The position numbers were made by a program, and so were the translations under genes. The notes beneath the pieces are model-generated. The model did not search any database. It saw only the letters and a program-made list of their open reading frames with translations, and had not been told where the DNA came from. A stretch of 64,000 nucleotides of DNA from Romanomermis culicivorax (taxonomy: Eukaryota; Nematoda; Enoplea; Mermithida; Mermithidae), in NCBI GenBank assembly GCA_963922205.1, contig CAWUHX010000119.1:186001-250000 (forward strand). The letters run 5' to 3'. Of the stretch, positions 1-11,621 are shown in pieces. How positions within the stretch are numbered: position 1 is the stretch's first letter; every line of letters starts with the position of its first letter.

Positions 1-565
1 ATTCCCGAGGTTGAGATTATCCTCAGCTTGGGTTAATGCCACCAAACTCCGGCTTTTATAGTGCTTAAGAACACCCTTTTAATCACAAGCATAAGTAGTA
101 AACAACAAAATGACTATAATTTGTCCGTCCATCTCTATTTTTCAGCCAGAGAGAGAGGCGCAGTTTCGAATCAGTCAGGCGCTAGAATGCTATTGGTTTA
201 CCATTTGTATACATTTGAGTGAAGTCAGCCGTCATCAGCATGATTGCACATAATTTTCATTCGGAAAAATTTTTCTGTAGGTGACACAATTCTAATAGAA
301 GGACAACATGTACGAAGCTGCAGAACATGCTTTTTCACAGACCTGGAAAATTCTTCAGTGAGAAAAAATGAAAATCCAATATTACAAAACTGGATTTTTT
401 AAAATTGGAAAAAAAACTTTAAAATTTTTTTTCTGATTGAAACTCTCACCCATGTTCTCAAAAGCCTAGTCCAGGCCTTTTTGTAGCTAGGCAAATCATC
501 CAAGCAAGTATATTCTGCTTTTAATGTCCCATCGGGGCATTTCCCAATAAACTTGTAAGAGAAAA
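1..565 (+). repeat. Right-hand end of a composite repeat, cut by the window edge
   Basis: Bases 1-300 resemble the inner part of the fold-back segment seen at 3180-3720 and 54290-54799, including the motif around GAGATTATCCTCA and a later stretch ATAATTTTCAT. Bases about 310-563 match the right inverted end of the same family at 3730-3943 and 13640-13845. It finishes with a CCCATCGGGGCATTT block followed by CAATAAACTTGT. The left part of this copy is outside the window. Open frames here (for example 399-596 on the minus strand) lie wholly in repeat sequence and are not genes. Confidence 0.7.
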
Positions 566-832
566 TATCCAGTGTAGAGATTTTTGCAACCGTCAATTGA
601 ATTTCCGAGCATGATCACTCTTGTCATTTTTTGGTTGATCGATGCTCTAAATGTTCAACTTTAATTTCCCAGCCCCGGGCCATTTTTTTAAAATACCTCG
701 GCCGAGGCTGGGGATTTTCGACTAGGGACCGGGGGCCGGGGACCGGCCACTTCCTACTCGTCAGCTGTTTTGTCATATTAAACTACTGCATCTAAATCGA
801 AAGGAAATTAGCTTATACTGAAACTCGCTTAC

Positions 833-1208
833 CCAGTGTTTTGTTCACAATCAACGAAGCACCATACAAAGAGTAATCCAGTTTTTCATCCTGTAAATTA
901 TACGGTTTCGAATAATCCGGTGCGATCAAATAATTTTTCCTAATATGATCAATCAGACGTGGATCAGTTTGATCCCATTCAGCAATATAATCGTCGTCCA
1001 TTTTCGCATATTCCTGCTTTTTTAGGTCAACGTTCATTTCTTCTAACAAAATTTTATCATAGTCGTCGAAACTTTTACGTAGATTTTGTATTTCAGTGCT
1101 CCTAGTCGTCAAAACGTTTTCTACACGGTAAATTTGGCCGAAAAGAATAAACAATATCAGCAAGATGGTGAGCAATATAAAAAGTAGAAAGCTGTTGTTC
1201 AACTTCAT
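833..1208 (-). CDS. First coding exon of a type II membrane protein, possibly Star/FkbM methyltransferase-like
   Basis: The minus-strand frame starts with ATG at 1208 and encodes a short basic head (MKLNNS), then a very hydrophobic signal-anchor of about 20 residues (residues 6-26), then a charged, probably coiled stem (residues 30-75). After that comes a segment with DPRLIDHIRKNYL and YSKPYNL. This arrangement, followed by a KLDYSLYGASLIV-type stretch, resembles the region just before the FkbM methyltransferase fold in Star-like single-pass membrane proteins. That assignment is from memory of the family and is tentative. The frame continues only 6 codons past a strong donor, G|GTAAGC, at 832-826, so the coding exon most likely ends at 833. 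Later exons would lie at lower coordinates, where bases 1-565 are repeat. The catalytic domain is therefore not in view. Alternatives are another Golgi or ER type II enzyme. The exon itself looks real; the family name is uncertain. Confidence 0.6.
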
Positions 1209-1714
1209 AATTTGATATTCTTCTTCGGCCTGAAAAATAATCGATTAAATCACATTTTTCAGAAGCAGATATACAGGGTGGTGCGTAAAAACGATCAGAA
1301 TAAGAGCCACATCGAACCTCCAACTCAGCCTACTTGATTACCCTCATTTATGATAGATTTTAGGTGGTTCATGGTCCGCTGGAATAATATGCGTTTCTCA
1401 CGCGTGAGTTAGAAGGTTGGAATCCCTCGATGATCAAAAATTGACATTTGTTGTACGGCCGGCCGTCAGATCGTCAGTGTGTGTCTGAGACTAAAGAATT
1501 TTTAAAATAAAAAAAAAGTATGTCAATTTTGGAAAAAAATAGAAACATCAGAGTACGTCAGCGTGGTACTGTCTTTTAGATTTTTTGTAAAATACGCGGT
1601 TTGGCAGTTGACCTCCCGATCGGCTACTCAGCATACCAGCACCTAACAAAACGTGACGGAAGTCAGTAAAACCAAACTTCATTTTATTCCCGTCAAAACC
1701 CGTCTTTTGGGGGT
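1209..1714. other. Non-coding stretch upstream of the first exon
   Basis: About 500 bases between the minus-strand exon start and the composite repeat. I see no convincing TATA box, no long frame and no recognised repeat. It must hold the 5' UTR and promoter of the exon at 833-1208 unless an upstream non-coding exon exists. Confidence 0.4.
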
Positions 1715-2224
1715 TTTGACGAGATGGAGCGATAGCGTCAACCTATAATATACTTGGCCACTAAATTTCGTCTCCCCCCTCTAGAGCCAAAATGGTAAGA
1801 GCTAGAACTTTCGGGTTTTTTTCATAATTTCGAGCATAGGGGCAGACTATGAGGTGCATTTTGTTTTCATTTCGCCTCTATCTGCAAGTGGTGCTCGGTG
1901 GGGCCACAAAAACATGAAAAAAACGCACTTTTTGAGGTCCCCCAGTTCCACCATGCCCAGCAATGGGTGTGCCGTATCCAACCTCCATACTTCGGTCTAA
2001 GCATCTTGGGAGTGCAATCTCAAACGCGATTTTTTATTTTTTTGAAATATGGCCTCAGTTCAATTAAATGGTTGTCCAAAGTCCCGAGAACCGCGAAATT
2101 TGGCAAATTTGTTATATAATCTTACGGCTTGAAAAAAATAATTTTTTTGCAGCATAATGCACTACGGCACCTGAATTTTTTGCAATTTCAATTAAACCAG
2201 TAGCCTTATTGGGATTTTCGGGGT

Positions 2225-2760
2225 GTAAGGGTTTTCGATCATGGGGAATTCAATGGACGCGGTCACTTTACACAAAAAACATCATTATTGTAAATGTAGG
2301 TACTCCCTGACTTTTTCGAGGAAGGGGTTTTCGACCATACGGAAGTTCGCGAGCGCGTTCACTTTACAAGAAAAATTATCTTGGGTGTAAACAAGCGTTT
2401 TTTCGTGATTATCTGGGGCAAAGAGTTTTCGACTACGGGGAATTTAATGAATGCGATCACTTTACACAAAAAAATATCTTGGGTGTAAACGAGCATTTTT
2501 TCGTGATTATTTGAGGCAATGAGTTTTTGACCACGGGGAATTTGATGAGTGCAATCACTTTACACACAAAAAACCATAGTGAGTGTAAACAAATGTATTT
2601 CTGTGATTTTTGGAGGAAAAGGTTTCCAACCATGGGGAATTCAATGGACACAGTCACTTCACACAAAAAATTGTTCTGTGTGTAAACAAAGGTTTTTCTG
2701 CGGTTTTTTCGGTTGAGCGGTTCTTGATCATGGGGAGTTCAATGGAATTGGTCACTTTAC
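2225..2760 (+). repeat. 97-bp tandem array in composite copy A, about 6 units
   Basis: Units are marked by the GGTTTTCGACCA-type phrase at about 2231, 2329, 2425, 2523, 2622 and 2720, a spacing of roughly 97 bases. Each unit then carries GGGGAATTCAATG, CACTTTACAC and GTGTAAACAA-type phrases. The units are diverged from each other, so the array is old. Confidence 0.85.
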
Positions 2761-2947
2761 ACTCTGTTTACAACGCGTTTCCAGTTTTGTGCGGTTTACG
2801 CAAATTTTACTATTACCGAAAGTGAGAATTCTTAGCTTTAAGATTGTTTTTTATTATTTTTTTGATATGAAGATGACCAAATTTAAAACTTCAATGTGCC
2901 TCTACGGAGGTTTTTATGCATGTCTGTGGCCCACTAAAAAGAGGTGA

Positions 2948-3943
2948 ACTAGTTAACTAGAAAATGCCCCGATGGGGCAGAAAAAAGAAGAATATACTTT
3001 CGTGGATAGTTGCCAAGCTAGAAAAAGAAGTGGACTAGATTTTTGAGAATTTGGGTAAAAGTTGGAAAAAATTAACTTTCGTTAGATCGAACTTTCAATC
3101 TTTCTCAAAAAAAAATTTTCCATGTCTGTGGTAAAGTATATTCTGCAGGTGAGTGCATCAACACATTTTCCAACCGAGGCCCAGTTGGACTAATGGGGTC
3201 TACGCTCGAGCTCAAGATAATCTCGAACAAGAAAGCAATTCGGCTTGATCTCAAGTTCGGTATAGATTGAATGTCATCAGGATTATAACATGCTCAATGT
3301 CGAGATTATCCCCAGCTCGAGCAGTCGGGTTGCACTAACATTTTCGCATAACTTTCTTATCTCTAAAACAAATAAATATGAAAATGTCTGCAATTCCCAA
3401 ACTCTAACTTAAACCTCAGTAATCCTGAAGTGAGTATTGTTTGTTGTCTGGAAGAAAATAATTTGGACATTGCGATTAGCTCAAAGTCAGGATCATGAAT
3501 TTAGTCCCGATGTTGAGATAATCCTGATGTTGGGTTAGTTCAACTAATCTCAGGTTTCTTTATAGTTCTGAAAATGACTATAATATGCCTCCCTCACTAT
3601 TTTTCAGCTAGTGTGACAGGCAGGAGTTTTGAATCGGTCGGGAGTTAGAATCCTACTGGTTTACTATTTTTTTACATTTGAAGTCATGTGCATATAATTT
3701 TCATATAGATAAATTTTACTGTAGTTGATGCCCAATGCTCGATGCCGCAGAATATACTTTTTCACTGACATGGAAATTTTTTTTGAGAAAAAATGAAAAT
3801 CTAATTCAACAAAAGTGATTTTTTCAAATTTTACCCAAATTTTCAAAAATCTAGTCCACTTCTTTTCCAAGCTTGGCAATTATCCAGGTAAGTATATTCT
3901 TCTTTTTTCTGCGCCATCGGGCCATTTTCTAATAAACTAGTCT
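2948..3943 (+). mobile_element. Fold-back (long inverted-end) element, non-autonomous
   Basis: The left end (about 2948-3165) and right end (about 3730-3943) are inverted copies. The left begins ACTAGTTAACTAGAAAATG followed by CCCCGATGGGG; the right ends CCATCGGGCCATTTTCTAATAAACTAGT when read on the plus strand. Inside the left end is a GTGGACTAGATTTTTGAGAA block whose complement occurs near 3846-3865. About 570 bases of internal sequence have no coding potential. The same segment recurs at 11622-13845 (inverted) and 53413-64000. No target duplication is obvious. Confidence 0.7.
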
Positions 3944-3949
3944 GCATAT

Positions 3950-6900
3950 AACTGAATTAATAGGCGAAATTTGATGAACGTTTCTAACAGCATAAAAACA
4001 TGTATACTTCTGACCTCCTCAACTCCAGCACTCGTGAACTCGTGGACACTGGGTATACACAAACACTCCCGAACTTCTGATTTTTCGCTAGCCGATTCAA
4101 TTTTAACAGGTTTAAATTGACAGGAATTACTCCAAATAAATTACTTTTACTGAAGGAGATAAAATTTGAAATAGTTTTCGACATCGTTTTCCAACTGAAA
4201 AATTTGTTGTTTTACTTGACATGTTGTTCAGGACTATTTTCGATCGGTGATTTAAAAGGTGCATTTTTCTAACTGGCGTGATGCACAAAAATTTATTCAA
4301 GTTTTGACTGTGGTCTCTGAGTTTAAAGAATTGCTTTGAAGTAAAGGTAATCATGCCAAACCGACACAATAAGGACGTTTTTCGTCCACTGCAGTACTAA
4401 TGAGAGAGGGTTTATTAGTGTTTCTGAAATCTTTCGAATTATAATTCATTTCGATAGCCTACGACAAGTTAAATATTATTACAATGACTATTTTTGCTCA
4501 TATGCCTTCCTTACACTGAAATTTGTTTAAATGCGCTAAACAATAGAACGTTTACCTAGGTGTAATCTCATGTACTATAACAGCTAAGGAGAAGTGAGAA
4601 ATCACATTCGATAAAGCTCACTAAGATAAGAAAAGTTTCTCACAAGGAGACAATCTAGTCTCGCATCATTTCCGATCTGTGAGTTTTTGAAATTCAGAAC
4701 TGTCTATTTTTCGAATATTGAAGATGAACGGGTTTTCTACTGGATATTATCACAGTCTGTCTAATGCATTCCTCAGCATCATTCATTGTTGCTGAAATTG
4801 GGTGTAGGCGAAACTACGACTGAAGACCACATTTATACAAATTGCAGGGAGAATATGATCTGTGAGCAAAAAGATAAGGATGATATCACCCGCATACCGA
4901 TAAGCATATTGAATGTACTGTAAAATGAAAATATTTGGAATGTACACCTGAAGACCCTTCCTCTTATGCAGCGCTGCAATTATTCGAATTCCGTATATGG
5001 ATTACCTTATGTCGAATACATCTTTTTTCATCAAAATCATTTCCACATGTTGTCGAAAAGTATAGAATTAATTTGTTTTAACAGGTTTTAGACACACATC
5101 CAATACAGTCAAAATGAATAGAACGCCTCACTTTTCACAATGTGCTAAGAACAGAGATGAACATTTCCATATGGATCAAAAAAATTATGTGTGCAGGTCC
5201 ACTTACCCCAAATATACGGATCTTAAAACATTATGATAAACAATTTTTTTGGATTCCGAAATCCTGACGCTAGAACAAGTCTATTAAAAAAAAGAGTTGT
5301 TCGTTGTCCGGAAAGTTGATCGACTGTCAATGCTTTACTCCATCCATTTTGAAATGATGAATGCAGCGAGGTTGTAGCTAAACTTTTATCGAAATTATGG
5401 AAGGCTCGTTGACTCTATTCAAAAAAAACTTTCCCTTCATGACGCGCACTCATTGATGATCACTCTTTTCAATGATTTCCAAATAATAGAAATTGATTTC
5501 CTGATCTTTAGTAACGCTGCGTTTTTCAAAACTCCAACCGCTCTTCATCGACCATTTCAAATTGAATGGAGCTTAATAACCTTTAAACATGATTCTTACG
5601 TGTTGTGGTTTTTGAGTCTATTGACCAAAACTTGACCAAAACGAAAGAAATTGAGTCTATTGACCAAAACTTGACCAAAACGAAAAGAAAAATGACCAAA
5701 ACCTATAGCCGTTTTTTTCGAAATTGTTAATGTTAAGAAATTATCCAAGTCCAATGCACAAAATGAACCATGCTGTAAATTCAGTTGTGAATTCTACAGC
5801 AAAATAGCACCCATTCACTGCTGTATATCATCATTAATATCATCATAAACACCATCATTAACATTATCATTAACAAGACAATTGATGGACTCGATGCATA
5901 TTCAACCAATTTGAACTTCATTCTTTTCTCGTTCCGAATAAAGCTATCTGTTTGATTCTGTGGAATTTTGCATGTCACGATCTGATTCGAAGTATCGAAA
6001 TGGAAAAGAGCTCTATTAAGTCAGCATTACAATACTAAACAATCAATATTAAAAGCAGGCATTCTTTCAAAACTCATCTGTGGTTCGGAAAACTGAAAAA
6101 ATTTTTCTAAATTTTTCAAATAGTAGTAGTACTTAGGTGTATAATATACATATTATGCGATTGAGTTTCTGAGACACACCACAACAATTTTATTTAATAA
6201 TTTTCTATAGAATCCGAAGACTATAGTCTATCTTTCCCATAGAGATCCCCGGAACGCAAAAAGATGTTCACACAAATTATCAGCACCCTGCGCTAACAGA
6301 CACTTTTTTATCCGGTTGACTGTAGCAGTTAGGGTAACAAATTGAGAAAAGGATTCGGCATACGATGCAGCTTTATTATCTACCCACAGATTTCTGCGCA
6401 CTATTCTGCGTTCTGGTGCTCATTTGAAAATAAACGATCTATAGTATTGTCGTCAAAACCGTCAGCACAAACGTGTCACCGTACAAAACTTTACTCGGAA
6501 AAAATTTTGAATAGTGAAGTAGTATCAGAATTTTTCGGTCCAATGTGCGGCACTGTTTAGCGAACAATCATAAACGTTAGAAATAGTATTTTTTGTCCAA
6601 TTTTACTATCTTTTTATAGTTTTGCTTCTTTGTTTCTCCTGCTAGTTTTATTAGATAATTTTACTATAAAGCGATAATACAGTGATGAGTACATTGCTTA
6701 ATTCGAAGATTTTTTATTCAAAGTACAAGAGTAGGAGCTCTGGTAAACTTTGTTCTATTTGAAACTTGGTCAAAACAGTTTTCGAAAAATCATCATCTGC
6801 AAGCAGTGAAATGAATGCAGTTTGGTATTGTACAATTCCTTCCAGTCTATTTACTTATCAGATATGATAAATTAAACCGAAGAAAGTAATTCCAACACTG

Positions 6901-7940
6901 AAAAATAAGTAAGCTTATTACTGCAGTCAATGAGAAAAATTTTCTCGTCTGATCGACAACGGACAAATTGATAGTTTTCTTCAATAGCATGATCAGATGG
7001 TCAACATTTTCCATTTTATGTATCAATATACACTTAAATCTGATGTTTTTCTGGGGCTCTGTATTATCGCTATGAAATTCAGGATTTCAGCTTACCGTAC
7101 GGTATGACGTTTTCCACTCCTTGAAAATGTTGTGTCAAGCTGATACTATTTATTTAGTTACCGCTAGGACTACCATTTATAGTAAACGGATAAAAGTTCG
7201 TACTCATATCTGTTGCTGCAGTACATTTTGAAATTTTGTGGTCAAGGGATTGTTCATCAATACCTGTGAGTGGTCGTCGGGTGTTAGGATTCAAAACTTT
7301 TTGTGTGTGCTTTCTTTACCAGCAAAGTTCGAAAAAAATGCGTTTTCTGATTTTTTTAAATTATACTGTTTTGTAACATTTTGTGGGCCTAAAAAATTAG
7401 ACTTCCATTTTTTCATTGAATGATCAAAACTGATGAATCTGACACATCATTTTATTCTTGTGTAATCGAATAGTTGAGTGAAGTCCGACACCATGCATTT
7501 TTCATTCTAGAGCACAAACTGTAGAAATGATAAAAATAATCATTTTCGTTTGGAATCAGGTGTAACGGGATAGATCTATATCGTAGGCCAAGATTTAAAG
7601 CAATCGGTAAGTTTGCGTTGGTTGAGGACCACGTGAATGGTGATAGTCTGTTCATTACGAAATGAAAAATATAGCGCATGTTGCAGTTTTGCAGACTCAG
7701 AAAGAAAAATAATTACTTTAATCTCAAAGTTGTTGTAAAAAATCAACATCGAACATTATCGGTCATGAACAACATGTTTCTCATATACTGTAAGTAAGTG
7801 TCACCCATTCTGAACAGAAATTTCGCAGATAAGTCATCGCTGCTTCTGCCGTTTCGGAATAAACTGTAAGATGCGCCTGATCCCGTTTTTTAACCTAAGG
7901 ATTGGAAGCAACTCAGAGGCGGCTTTATTGTAGAGAGTGA
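3950..7940. other. Four kilobases without a recognisable gene
   Basis: Only short random frames are present. I noticed two minor features. A 38-bp direct duplication at 5611-5686 contains TTGACCAAAACTTGACC twice. An ATCATCATTA-rich simple repeat lies at about 5827-5877. Small exons of an unrecognised gene could be hidden here, but none has a homology signature I can name. Confidence 0.4.
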
Positions 7941-7944
7941 ATTA

Positions 7945-8625
7945 AAAAAGGGTATTGACTTTCATAGATTTCGAATTGATGAAGCTTTTTAAATGTGGTT
8001 TGCTGCCATCGATAGATAAAACATATGGCATAAAAACTGCAAAGCTTCTTATTGGCAGACTGGAATCAAAAAAAAAACTAAACATCGATTTTTTTGCAAA
8101 TAAGAAAAAAAACTTGACAAAAGTCAATATGTTTTATAACAGAAAGAAGTAAAATAGATTCAATCATAAGAACCATATAATAGCTAAAAACTAGAAAAGA
8201 GCCATTTCTATTTTTCCTGCTTTCTGTCTCACCACTAATTTCAATCGTTTTCCGAAATTGTTAATGGATTCTTTTTGCACCATAACCTCATTCAAGCAAT
8301 TTCAAAACAAAAGCTCTTGATTTTGGCGAAATTTCGCCCATATCGAAACAAGAAACTAATGACTTTAAATACGTGTAATTTACAAATCTGGGTGATTTTA
8401 GTGTATTCTTGTGACCTCTACTTTAATTTCACAACTCTTACTTTTTGGAAAATAATCACTTTTACTAAATTTCTGTTTATGTCGGAAACATAAAGGCTAG
8501 CAGCATAAAACTTACCGGTTACAACAAAGACAAATAGAGGATTCTAATGCAACAATTCCCATTAAAAAAGGTTCATCCATTCGAAAGTTATGGAAGTCAG
8601 CACCGGTAGGAATTCTTTGGCTCAT
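7945..8625 (-). mobile_element. Mariner-like MITE, second copy (diverged)
   Basis: Read on the minus strand this stretch is collinear with the interior of the TA-flanked MITE at 47424-48180. Shared landmarks include the CAAGAGCTTTTGTTTTGAAA-type block (complement at 8290-8310), the block around ATGTTTTGTCTATCGA (complement at 8008-8030), and the GGAAGTCAGCACCGGT subterminal motif at 8591-8606, equivalent to 48143-48157. The outermost CAGGGT tips are not preserved. Confidence 0.6.
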
Positions 8626-9211
8626 CCACTATTATCGATTCATTTTCAAATGCAATTTGTTTGAGTTTCTCGGAACGTACCATTTTCTGATCGGGCCTAT
8701 ATCTACTGCTGTCAATTTTCGGAAAATAATGTCTGTAAACTTAGAGCTACGAGTCTCATTCAAAAAATATTGACCTATGACCTATGACCTAGGACTATAA
8801 GTATGACCTAAAAGAAGTCGGTGAAAAAAGACAGAAAACGAACGTAGAAAACATTTCAATATTGTAAAAACTTGGAAAAACGGAATACTTTGGCGCAGAC
8901 ACAGGGAATGATATGGGAAATGGAAAAGAGAGACATGCCGGAATGCTGCATTCTAGAATGAAATATTTTTTTAAATTGACCGAATAACCCATTTTATTTC
9001 AATCGACCGAATAACGCAAGACATCATGTCTTCGTCATCAGCCAATCTTATTTATTAGGAAACGTGCATCATACTATATTCGCATCTCTTACGGCAGAGC
9101 ATTTTCACCTTCTCACAACCGACATGATCGAAAAGATACTTAACCTTAAGACATATAACGCTGTGTGACCTTCCTGCGAAATACAGTATATTAAGATTCC
9201 CGGGTCGGTGC

Positions 9212-9277
9212 CACATCCGCTACCTAGTGCACATCCGCTACCTTAGTCAGATCCGCTACCTAGTGCACATCCGCTAC
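9212..9277 (+). repeat. Left MULE tip: four 18-bp tandem units
   Basis: The core CAC/GATCCGCTACC recurs at 9212, 9230, 9248 and 9266, exactly 18 bases apart. It is inverted relative to the right tip. Confidence 0.9.
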
Positions 9278-9453
9278 TTTTTGCAAAGAAATATATGTCA
9301 CATTTACTTTTGCATCGAATAACGTAGGCAAGATTCTATTATAAGAAAACATACAGTATGCATTTACAAATTATTAGGCTCATTTAAAACAACTCGCGAT
9401 TTCTTACCAATTAGATGACGCATATACCGTAAAAAATGAATGAATTTCATTCA

Positions 9454-9900
9454 TTAAAAATTGGAAAACTGCGGTTGCAAAACATTTGCATCAAAATTTT
9501 CTACTTGCCATATATTACCCGTATTTTCTGTGAAAGTGTTACATAAATTACGAATTCTATCGTGGAAAGCACTATATACTTCATCTCGTTGCTTTGGCAT
9601 GTATGCGCCACGGCTTAGATTTCTAACACCAATTTGGTCGCGATTATGCATTGGTTGAAGTAAATGCAAGAAGTTGCGTACTGCCAAATGCATGTCACGA
9701 ACCTCTGCCAGATTCAGACGGTTATGATAACCCTCAGCATGATTTGTTGTTCTTGGCCCTGGGTTATCCCAATGACTCCACATGGAAATGGGGAACTGGC
9801 CATGGATCCACGTTTGCTGAATATAATCAGAATGTGGACTGGTTTTTTCTGTGAAATGTGGACTTGTTTTTTCTGTGACCCAAGATGCTTGTGTGGTCAC
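9454..9900 (-). pseudogene. MULE transposase, C-terminal remnant (148 codons)
   Basis: The minus-strand frame contains WSHWDNPGPRTTNHAEGYHN near residues 41-60. This is the hallmark block after the catalytic core of MULE-type (often FLYWCH-associated) transposases, where RTTN..EG.HN is followed by a helical region with conserved hydrophobics. The catalytic DDE core and any FLYWCH zinc finger are missing, and the frame opens with a small internal duplication (TEKTSPH twice). It is probably the 3' part of the transposase gene left after internal deletion of the element. Confidence 0.75.
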
Positions 9901-10191
9901 TTTGATAGGTTACTTATATTTTTTACTCGTTACAATGTGTCTGTGTGGTTATTTTGATGGTTTTATTACACTCCTTTACTCATTAGTGACTTATATTTCG
10001 GTAGACTCGCCCTAGTATTAGGTCTTTTCAACCATTTTTGCGCACAGTTCCATAAAAGTGACAAAAGAAATATTTGTCACAACACAGACTGCCTACCGTC
10101 ATTCATGTTTTCGTTTTCTTTTAATGTTTTTTTCATTCGGAAAACCCTCATGAAAATGACGGCAAAATCTTTTTCATATTGTTTCATGTCT

Positions 10192-10300
10192 GGTAGCGGA
10201 TGTGACTATGGTAGCGGTCGTGCACTAGGTAGTGGATGTGCACTAGGTAGCGGATGTGCACTAGGTAGCGGATGTGCACAAGGTAGCGGATCTGCTACCC
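10192..10300 (+). repeat. Right MULE tip: six 18-bp tandem units
   Basis: The GGTAGCGG core recurs at 10192, 10210, 10228 (GGTAGTGG), 10246, 10264 and 10282. An open frame through it gives a Gly-Ser-Gly-Cys repeat protein, but this is a by-product of the DNA repeat. Confidence 0.9.
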
Positions 10301-10573
10301 AATCAAGATTCCCAGTGGTTCAGCTATATAAAAGTAGATATGCATGGAGAACGAATACTTTTTTGAATGAAGATGGCATCTTCGAAAAACATGACTCCGT
10401 ATTGGAAAAAATCAGATGCTATCCTGAATGAATGATTCCGTCATGAAAAAATTCAAGATTGTACTTTCCAATCTAAGCGTTTAAAAATTTTTCAAACATA
10501 TAAGAGGCCGTGGTCCGCCTTTTGAGAGTGGTCACAGCAGCCACGTGTATGTTCAGAGAGCATCTTTCCCATT

Positions 10574-10648
10574 GCTCGGAGGGCTCAGATGGTTAGAGAG
10601 CGTGCGGACGTTAGCCGCAGTGTCCCGTGTCCGAGCTCTGAACCGAGC
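10574..10648 (+). tRNA. tRNA-like sequence (tRNA pseudogene or SINE head)
   Basis: A cloverleaf can be drawn with acceptor GCTCGGA/ACCGAGC (6 of 7 pairs), D-arm GCTC/GAGC around AGATGGTTAGA, and anticodon arm TGCGG/CCGCA with loop ACGTTAG (anticodon GTT if taken literally). The T-arm does not pair: CCGTG, loop TCCGAGC, TCTGA. The universal T33 is C. Box A is recognisable and box B is weak. This fits a dead tRNA or the head of a tRNA-derived SINE rather than a working tRNA-Asn gene. Confidence 0.45.
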
Positions 10649-10649
10649 C

Positions 10650-11620
10650 TAGAATAAATTGTCTGAACACATCTAGATCGAGCTAGGCCGAGCTTCGGGC
10701 CGTGAGAAGCATTCTCTTGCCCGGTCGTAGGCCGTCAGGCCCGTAAAAGCCAGTTGGTGTGTCCCATTGTCTATTAATTTGACGTTCTGAAATGTTTTTT
10801 GAAGTATTAGGATGTTTTTCTGTCGTAAACTCATTCTGCTCATAGACAAATTCCTTTGAGTCATAATTATAGAATTAGCCAATGCAGTTCAAAATGATAA
10901 ACCCAGCAAAAATCAAACAAGTAGGTTCGATTTGATACGAAATTTTCACGAAGTAAAACCGTATGCTTTAGAAAAACATTGAATTTCTCCAAGAATGGGA
11001 AAGCAAAAATCATAGAAAAAACATCATACTTACCCATTATTTATTGTGTATCTACAGTCTGTTTTTCTAAAAACGCTTTCAAATAATAAATCGGGAAAGC
11101 AAATTCTATTTTATATTTTCCGCCAAGCAGTACGTCATATGGGACTGAAAATATGTCTGAAAATTTGTGACGACAACCACAAAATTTGTAAGTAACAAAT
11201 TCTACAGCAAATAGTTTATGTAGAAGACTTTCAAGTCACTGTGTAGTTTCGTCATTTTTTATTTTGGAAGCATCTCATAAAAAACAGATTGCATGCCATT
11301 CGACAAAGTACGCCCATTTACACCAGGTTATTAAAAGAACTTTTCAGCTGTTCTATTTGCCGCTCATTTGACAAATATTTGTTTTCAAAAATTACAATTG
11401 TAAGCTTAAATCAGTTTTCCTGTGTTAAACATACTCTCATGGGATCGTTGTTATCAACAATGTCAAGAAAAAGTATAGTTTTTTATTAATGTCAGAAAAC
11501 ATCACATCCATATAAATATTTGGGTTATTTTTCAACCAGCGACATGCCAAGTAGTTGTTCTAGACGGTATCGTTAAGCTGTATCACATGATTCTTTGCAA
11601 ATGAATATAAAATCATATTA
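10650..11620. other. Unassigned non-coding stretch
   Basis: Only short frames and no recognised repeat boundary. If the tRNA-like sequence is a SINE head, its body would run into the first 100-200 bases of this stretch. Confidence 0.3.
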
Positions 11621-11621
11621 A

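Larger units (their letters stand above)
1715..3945 (+). repeat. Composite repeat copy A (module, 97-bp array, fold-back segment)
   Basis: Three parts follow each other in the same order as in the copies at 15095-17440 and 52018-64000, and inverted at 11622-14945. A unique-sequence module (about 1725-2220) starts near GAGCGATAGCGTCAACC and includes GAGCCAAAATGGTAAGAGC. Next is an array of about 97-bp units (2225-2760). Then comes a linker and a fold-back segment (2948-3943) with inverted ends of about 215 bp. No frame in it looks like a conserved protein, so this is a non-autonomous repeat of unknown class. Confidence 0.75.
9202..10304 (-). mobile_element. MULE (Mutator-like) element with tandem-repeat tips
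   Basis: A 1.1-kb element bounded by perfect 9-bp direct repeats AAGATTCCC at 9193-9201 and 10305-10313. A 9-bp duplication is typical of MULEs. The inverted tips are built from 18-bp tandem units of the type GGTAGCGGATGTGCACTA: four in one orientation on the left (9212-9277) and six in the opposite orientation on the right (10192-10300). The interior holds the C-terminal part of a MULE-type transposase on the minus strand. It is too short to encode a complete transposase, so it is a deletion derivative. Confidence 0.8.

Noticed and set aside
5453-5978. Short frames and ATC-rich tract as a gene
   Set aside because: Frames are about 60 codons, one contains a simple-repeat Met/Ile run, and nothing links them to a family.
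10105-10431. 108-codon frame with a Gly-Ser-Gly-Cys-Ala repeat
   Set aside because: It is a read-through of the six 18-bp DNA units in the MULE tip. The unit length is a multiple of three, which keeps the frame open by chance.
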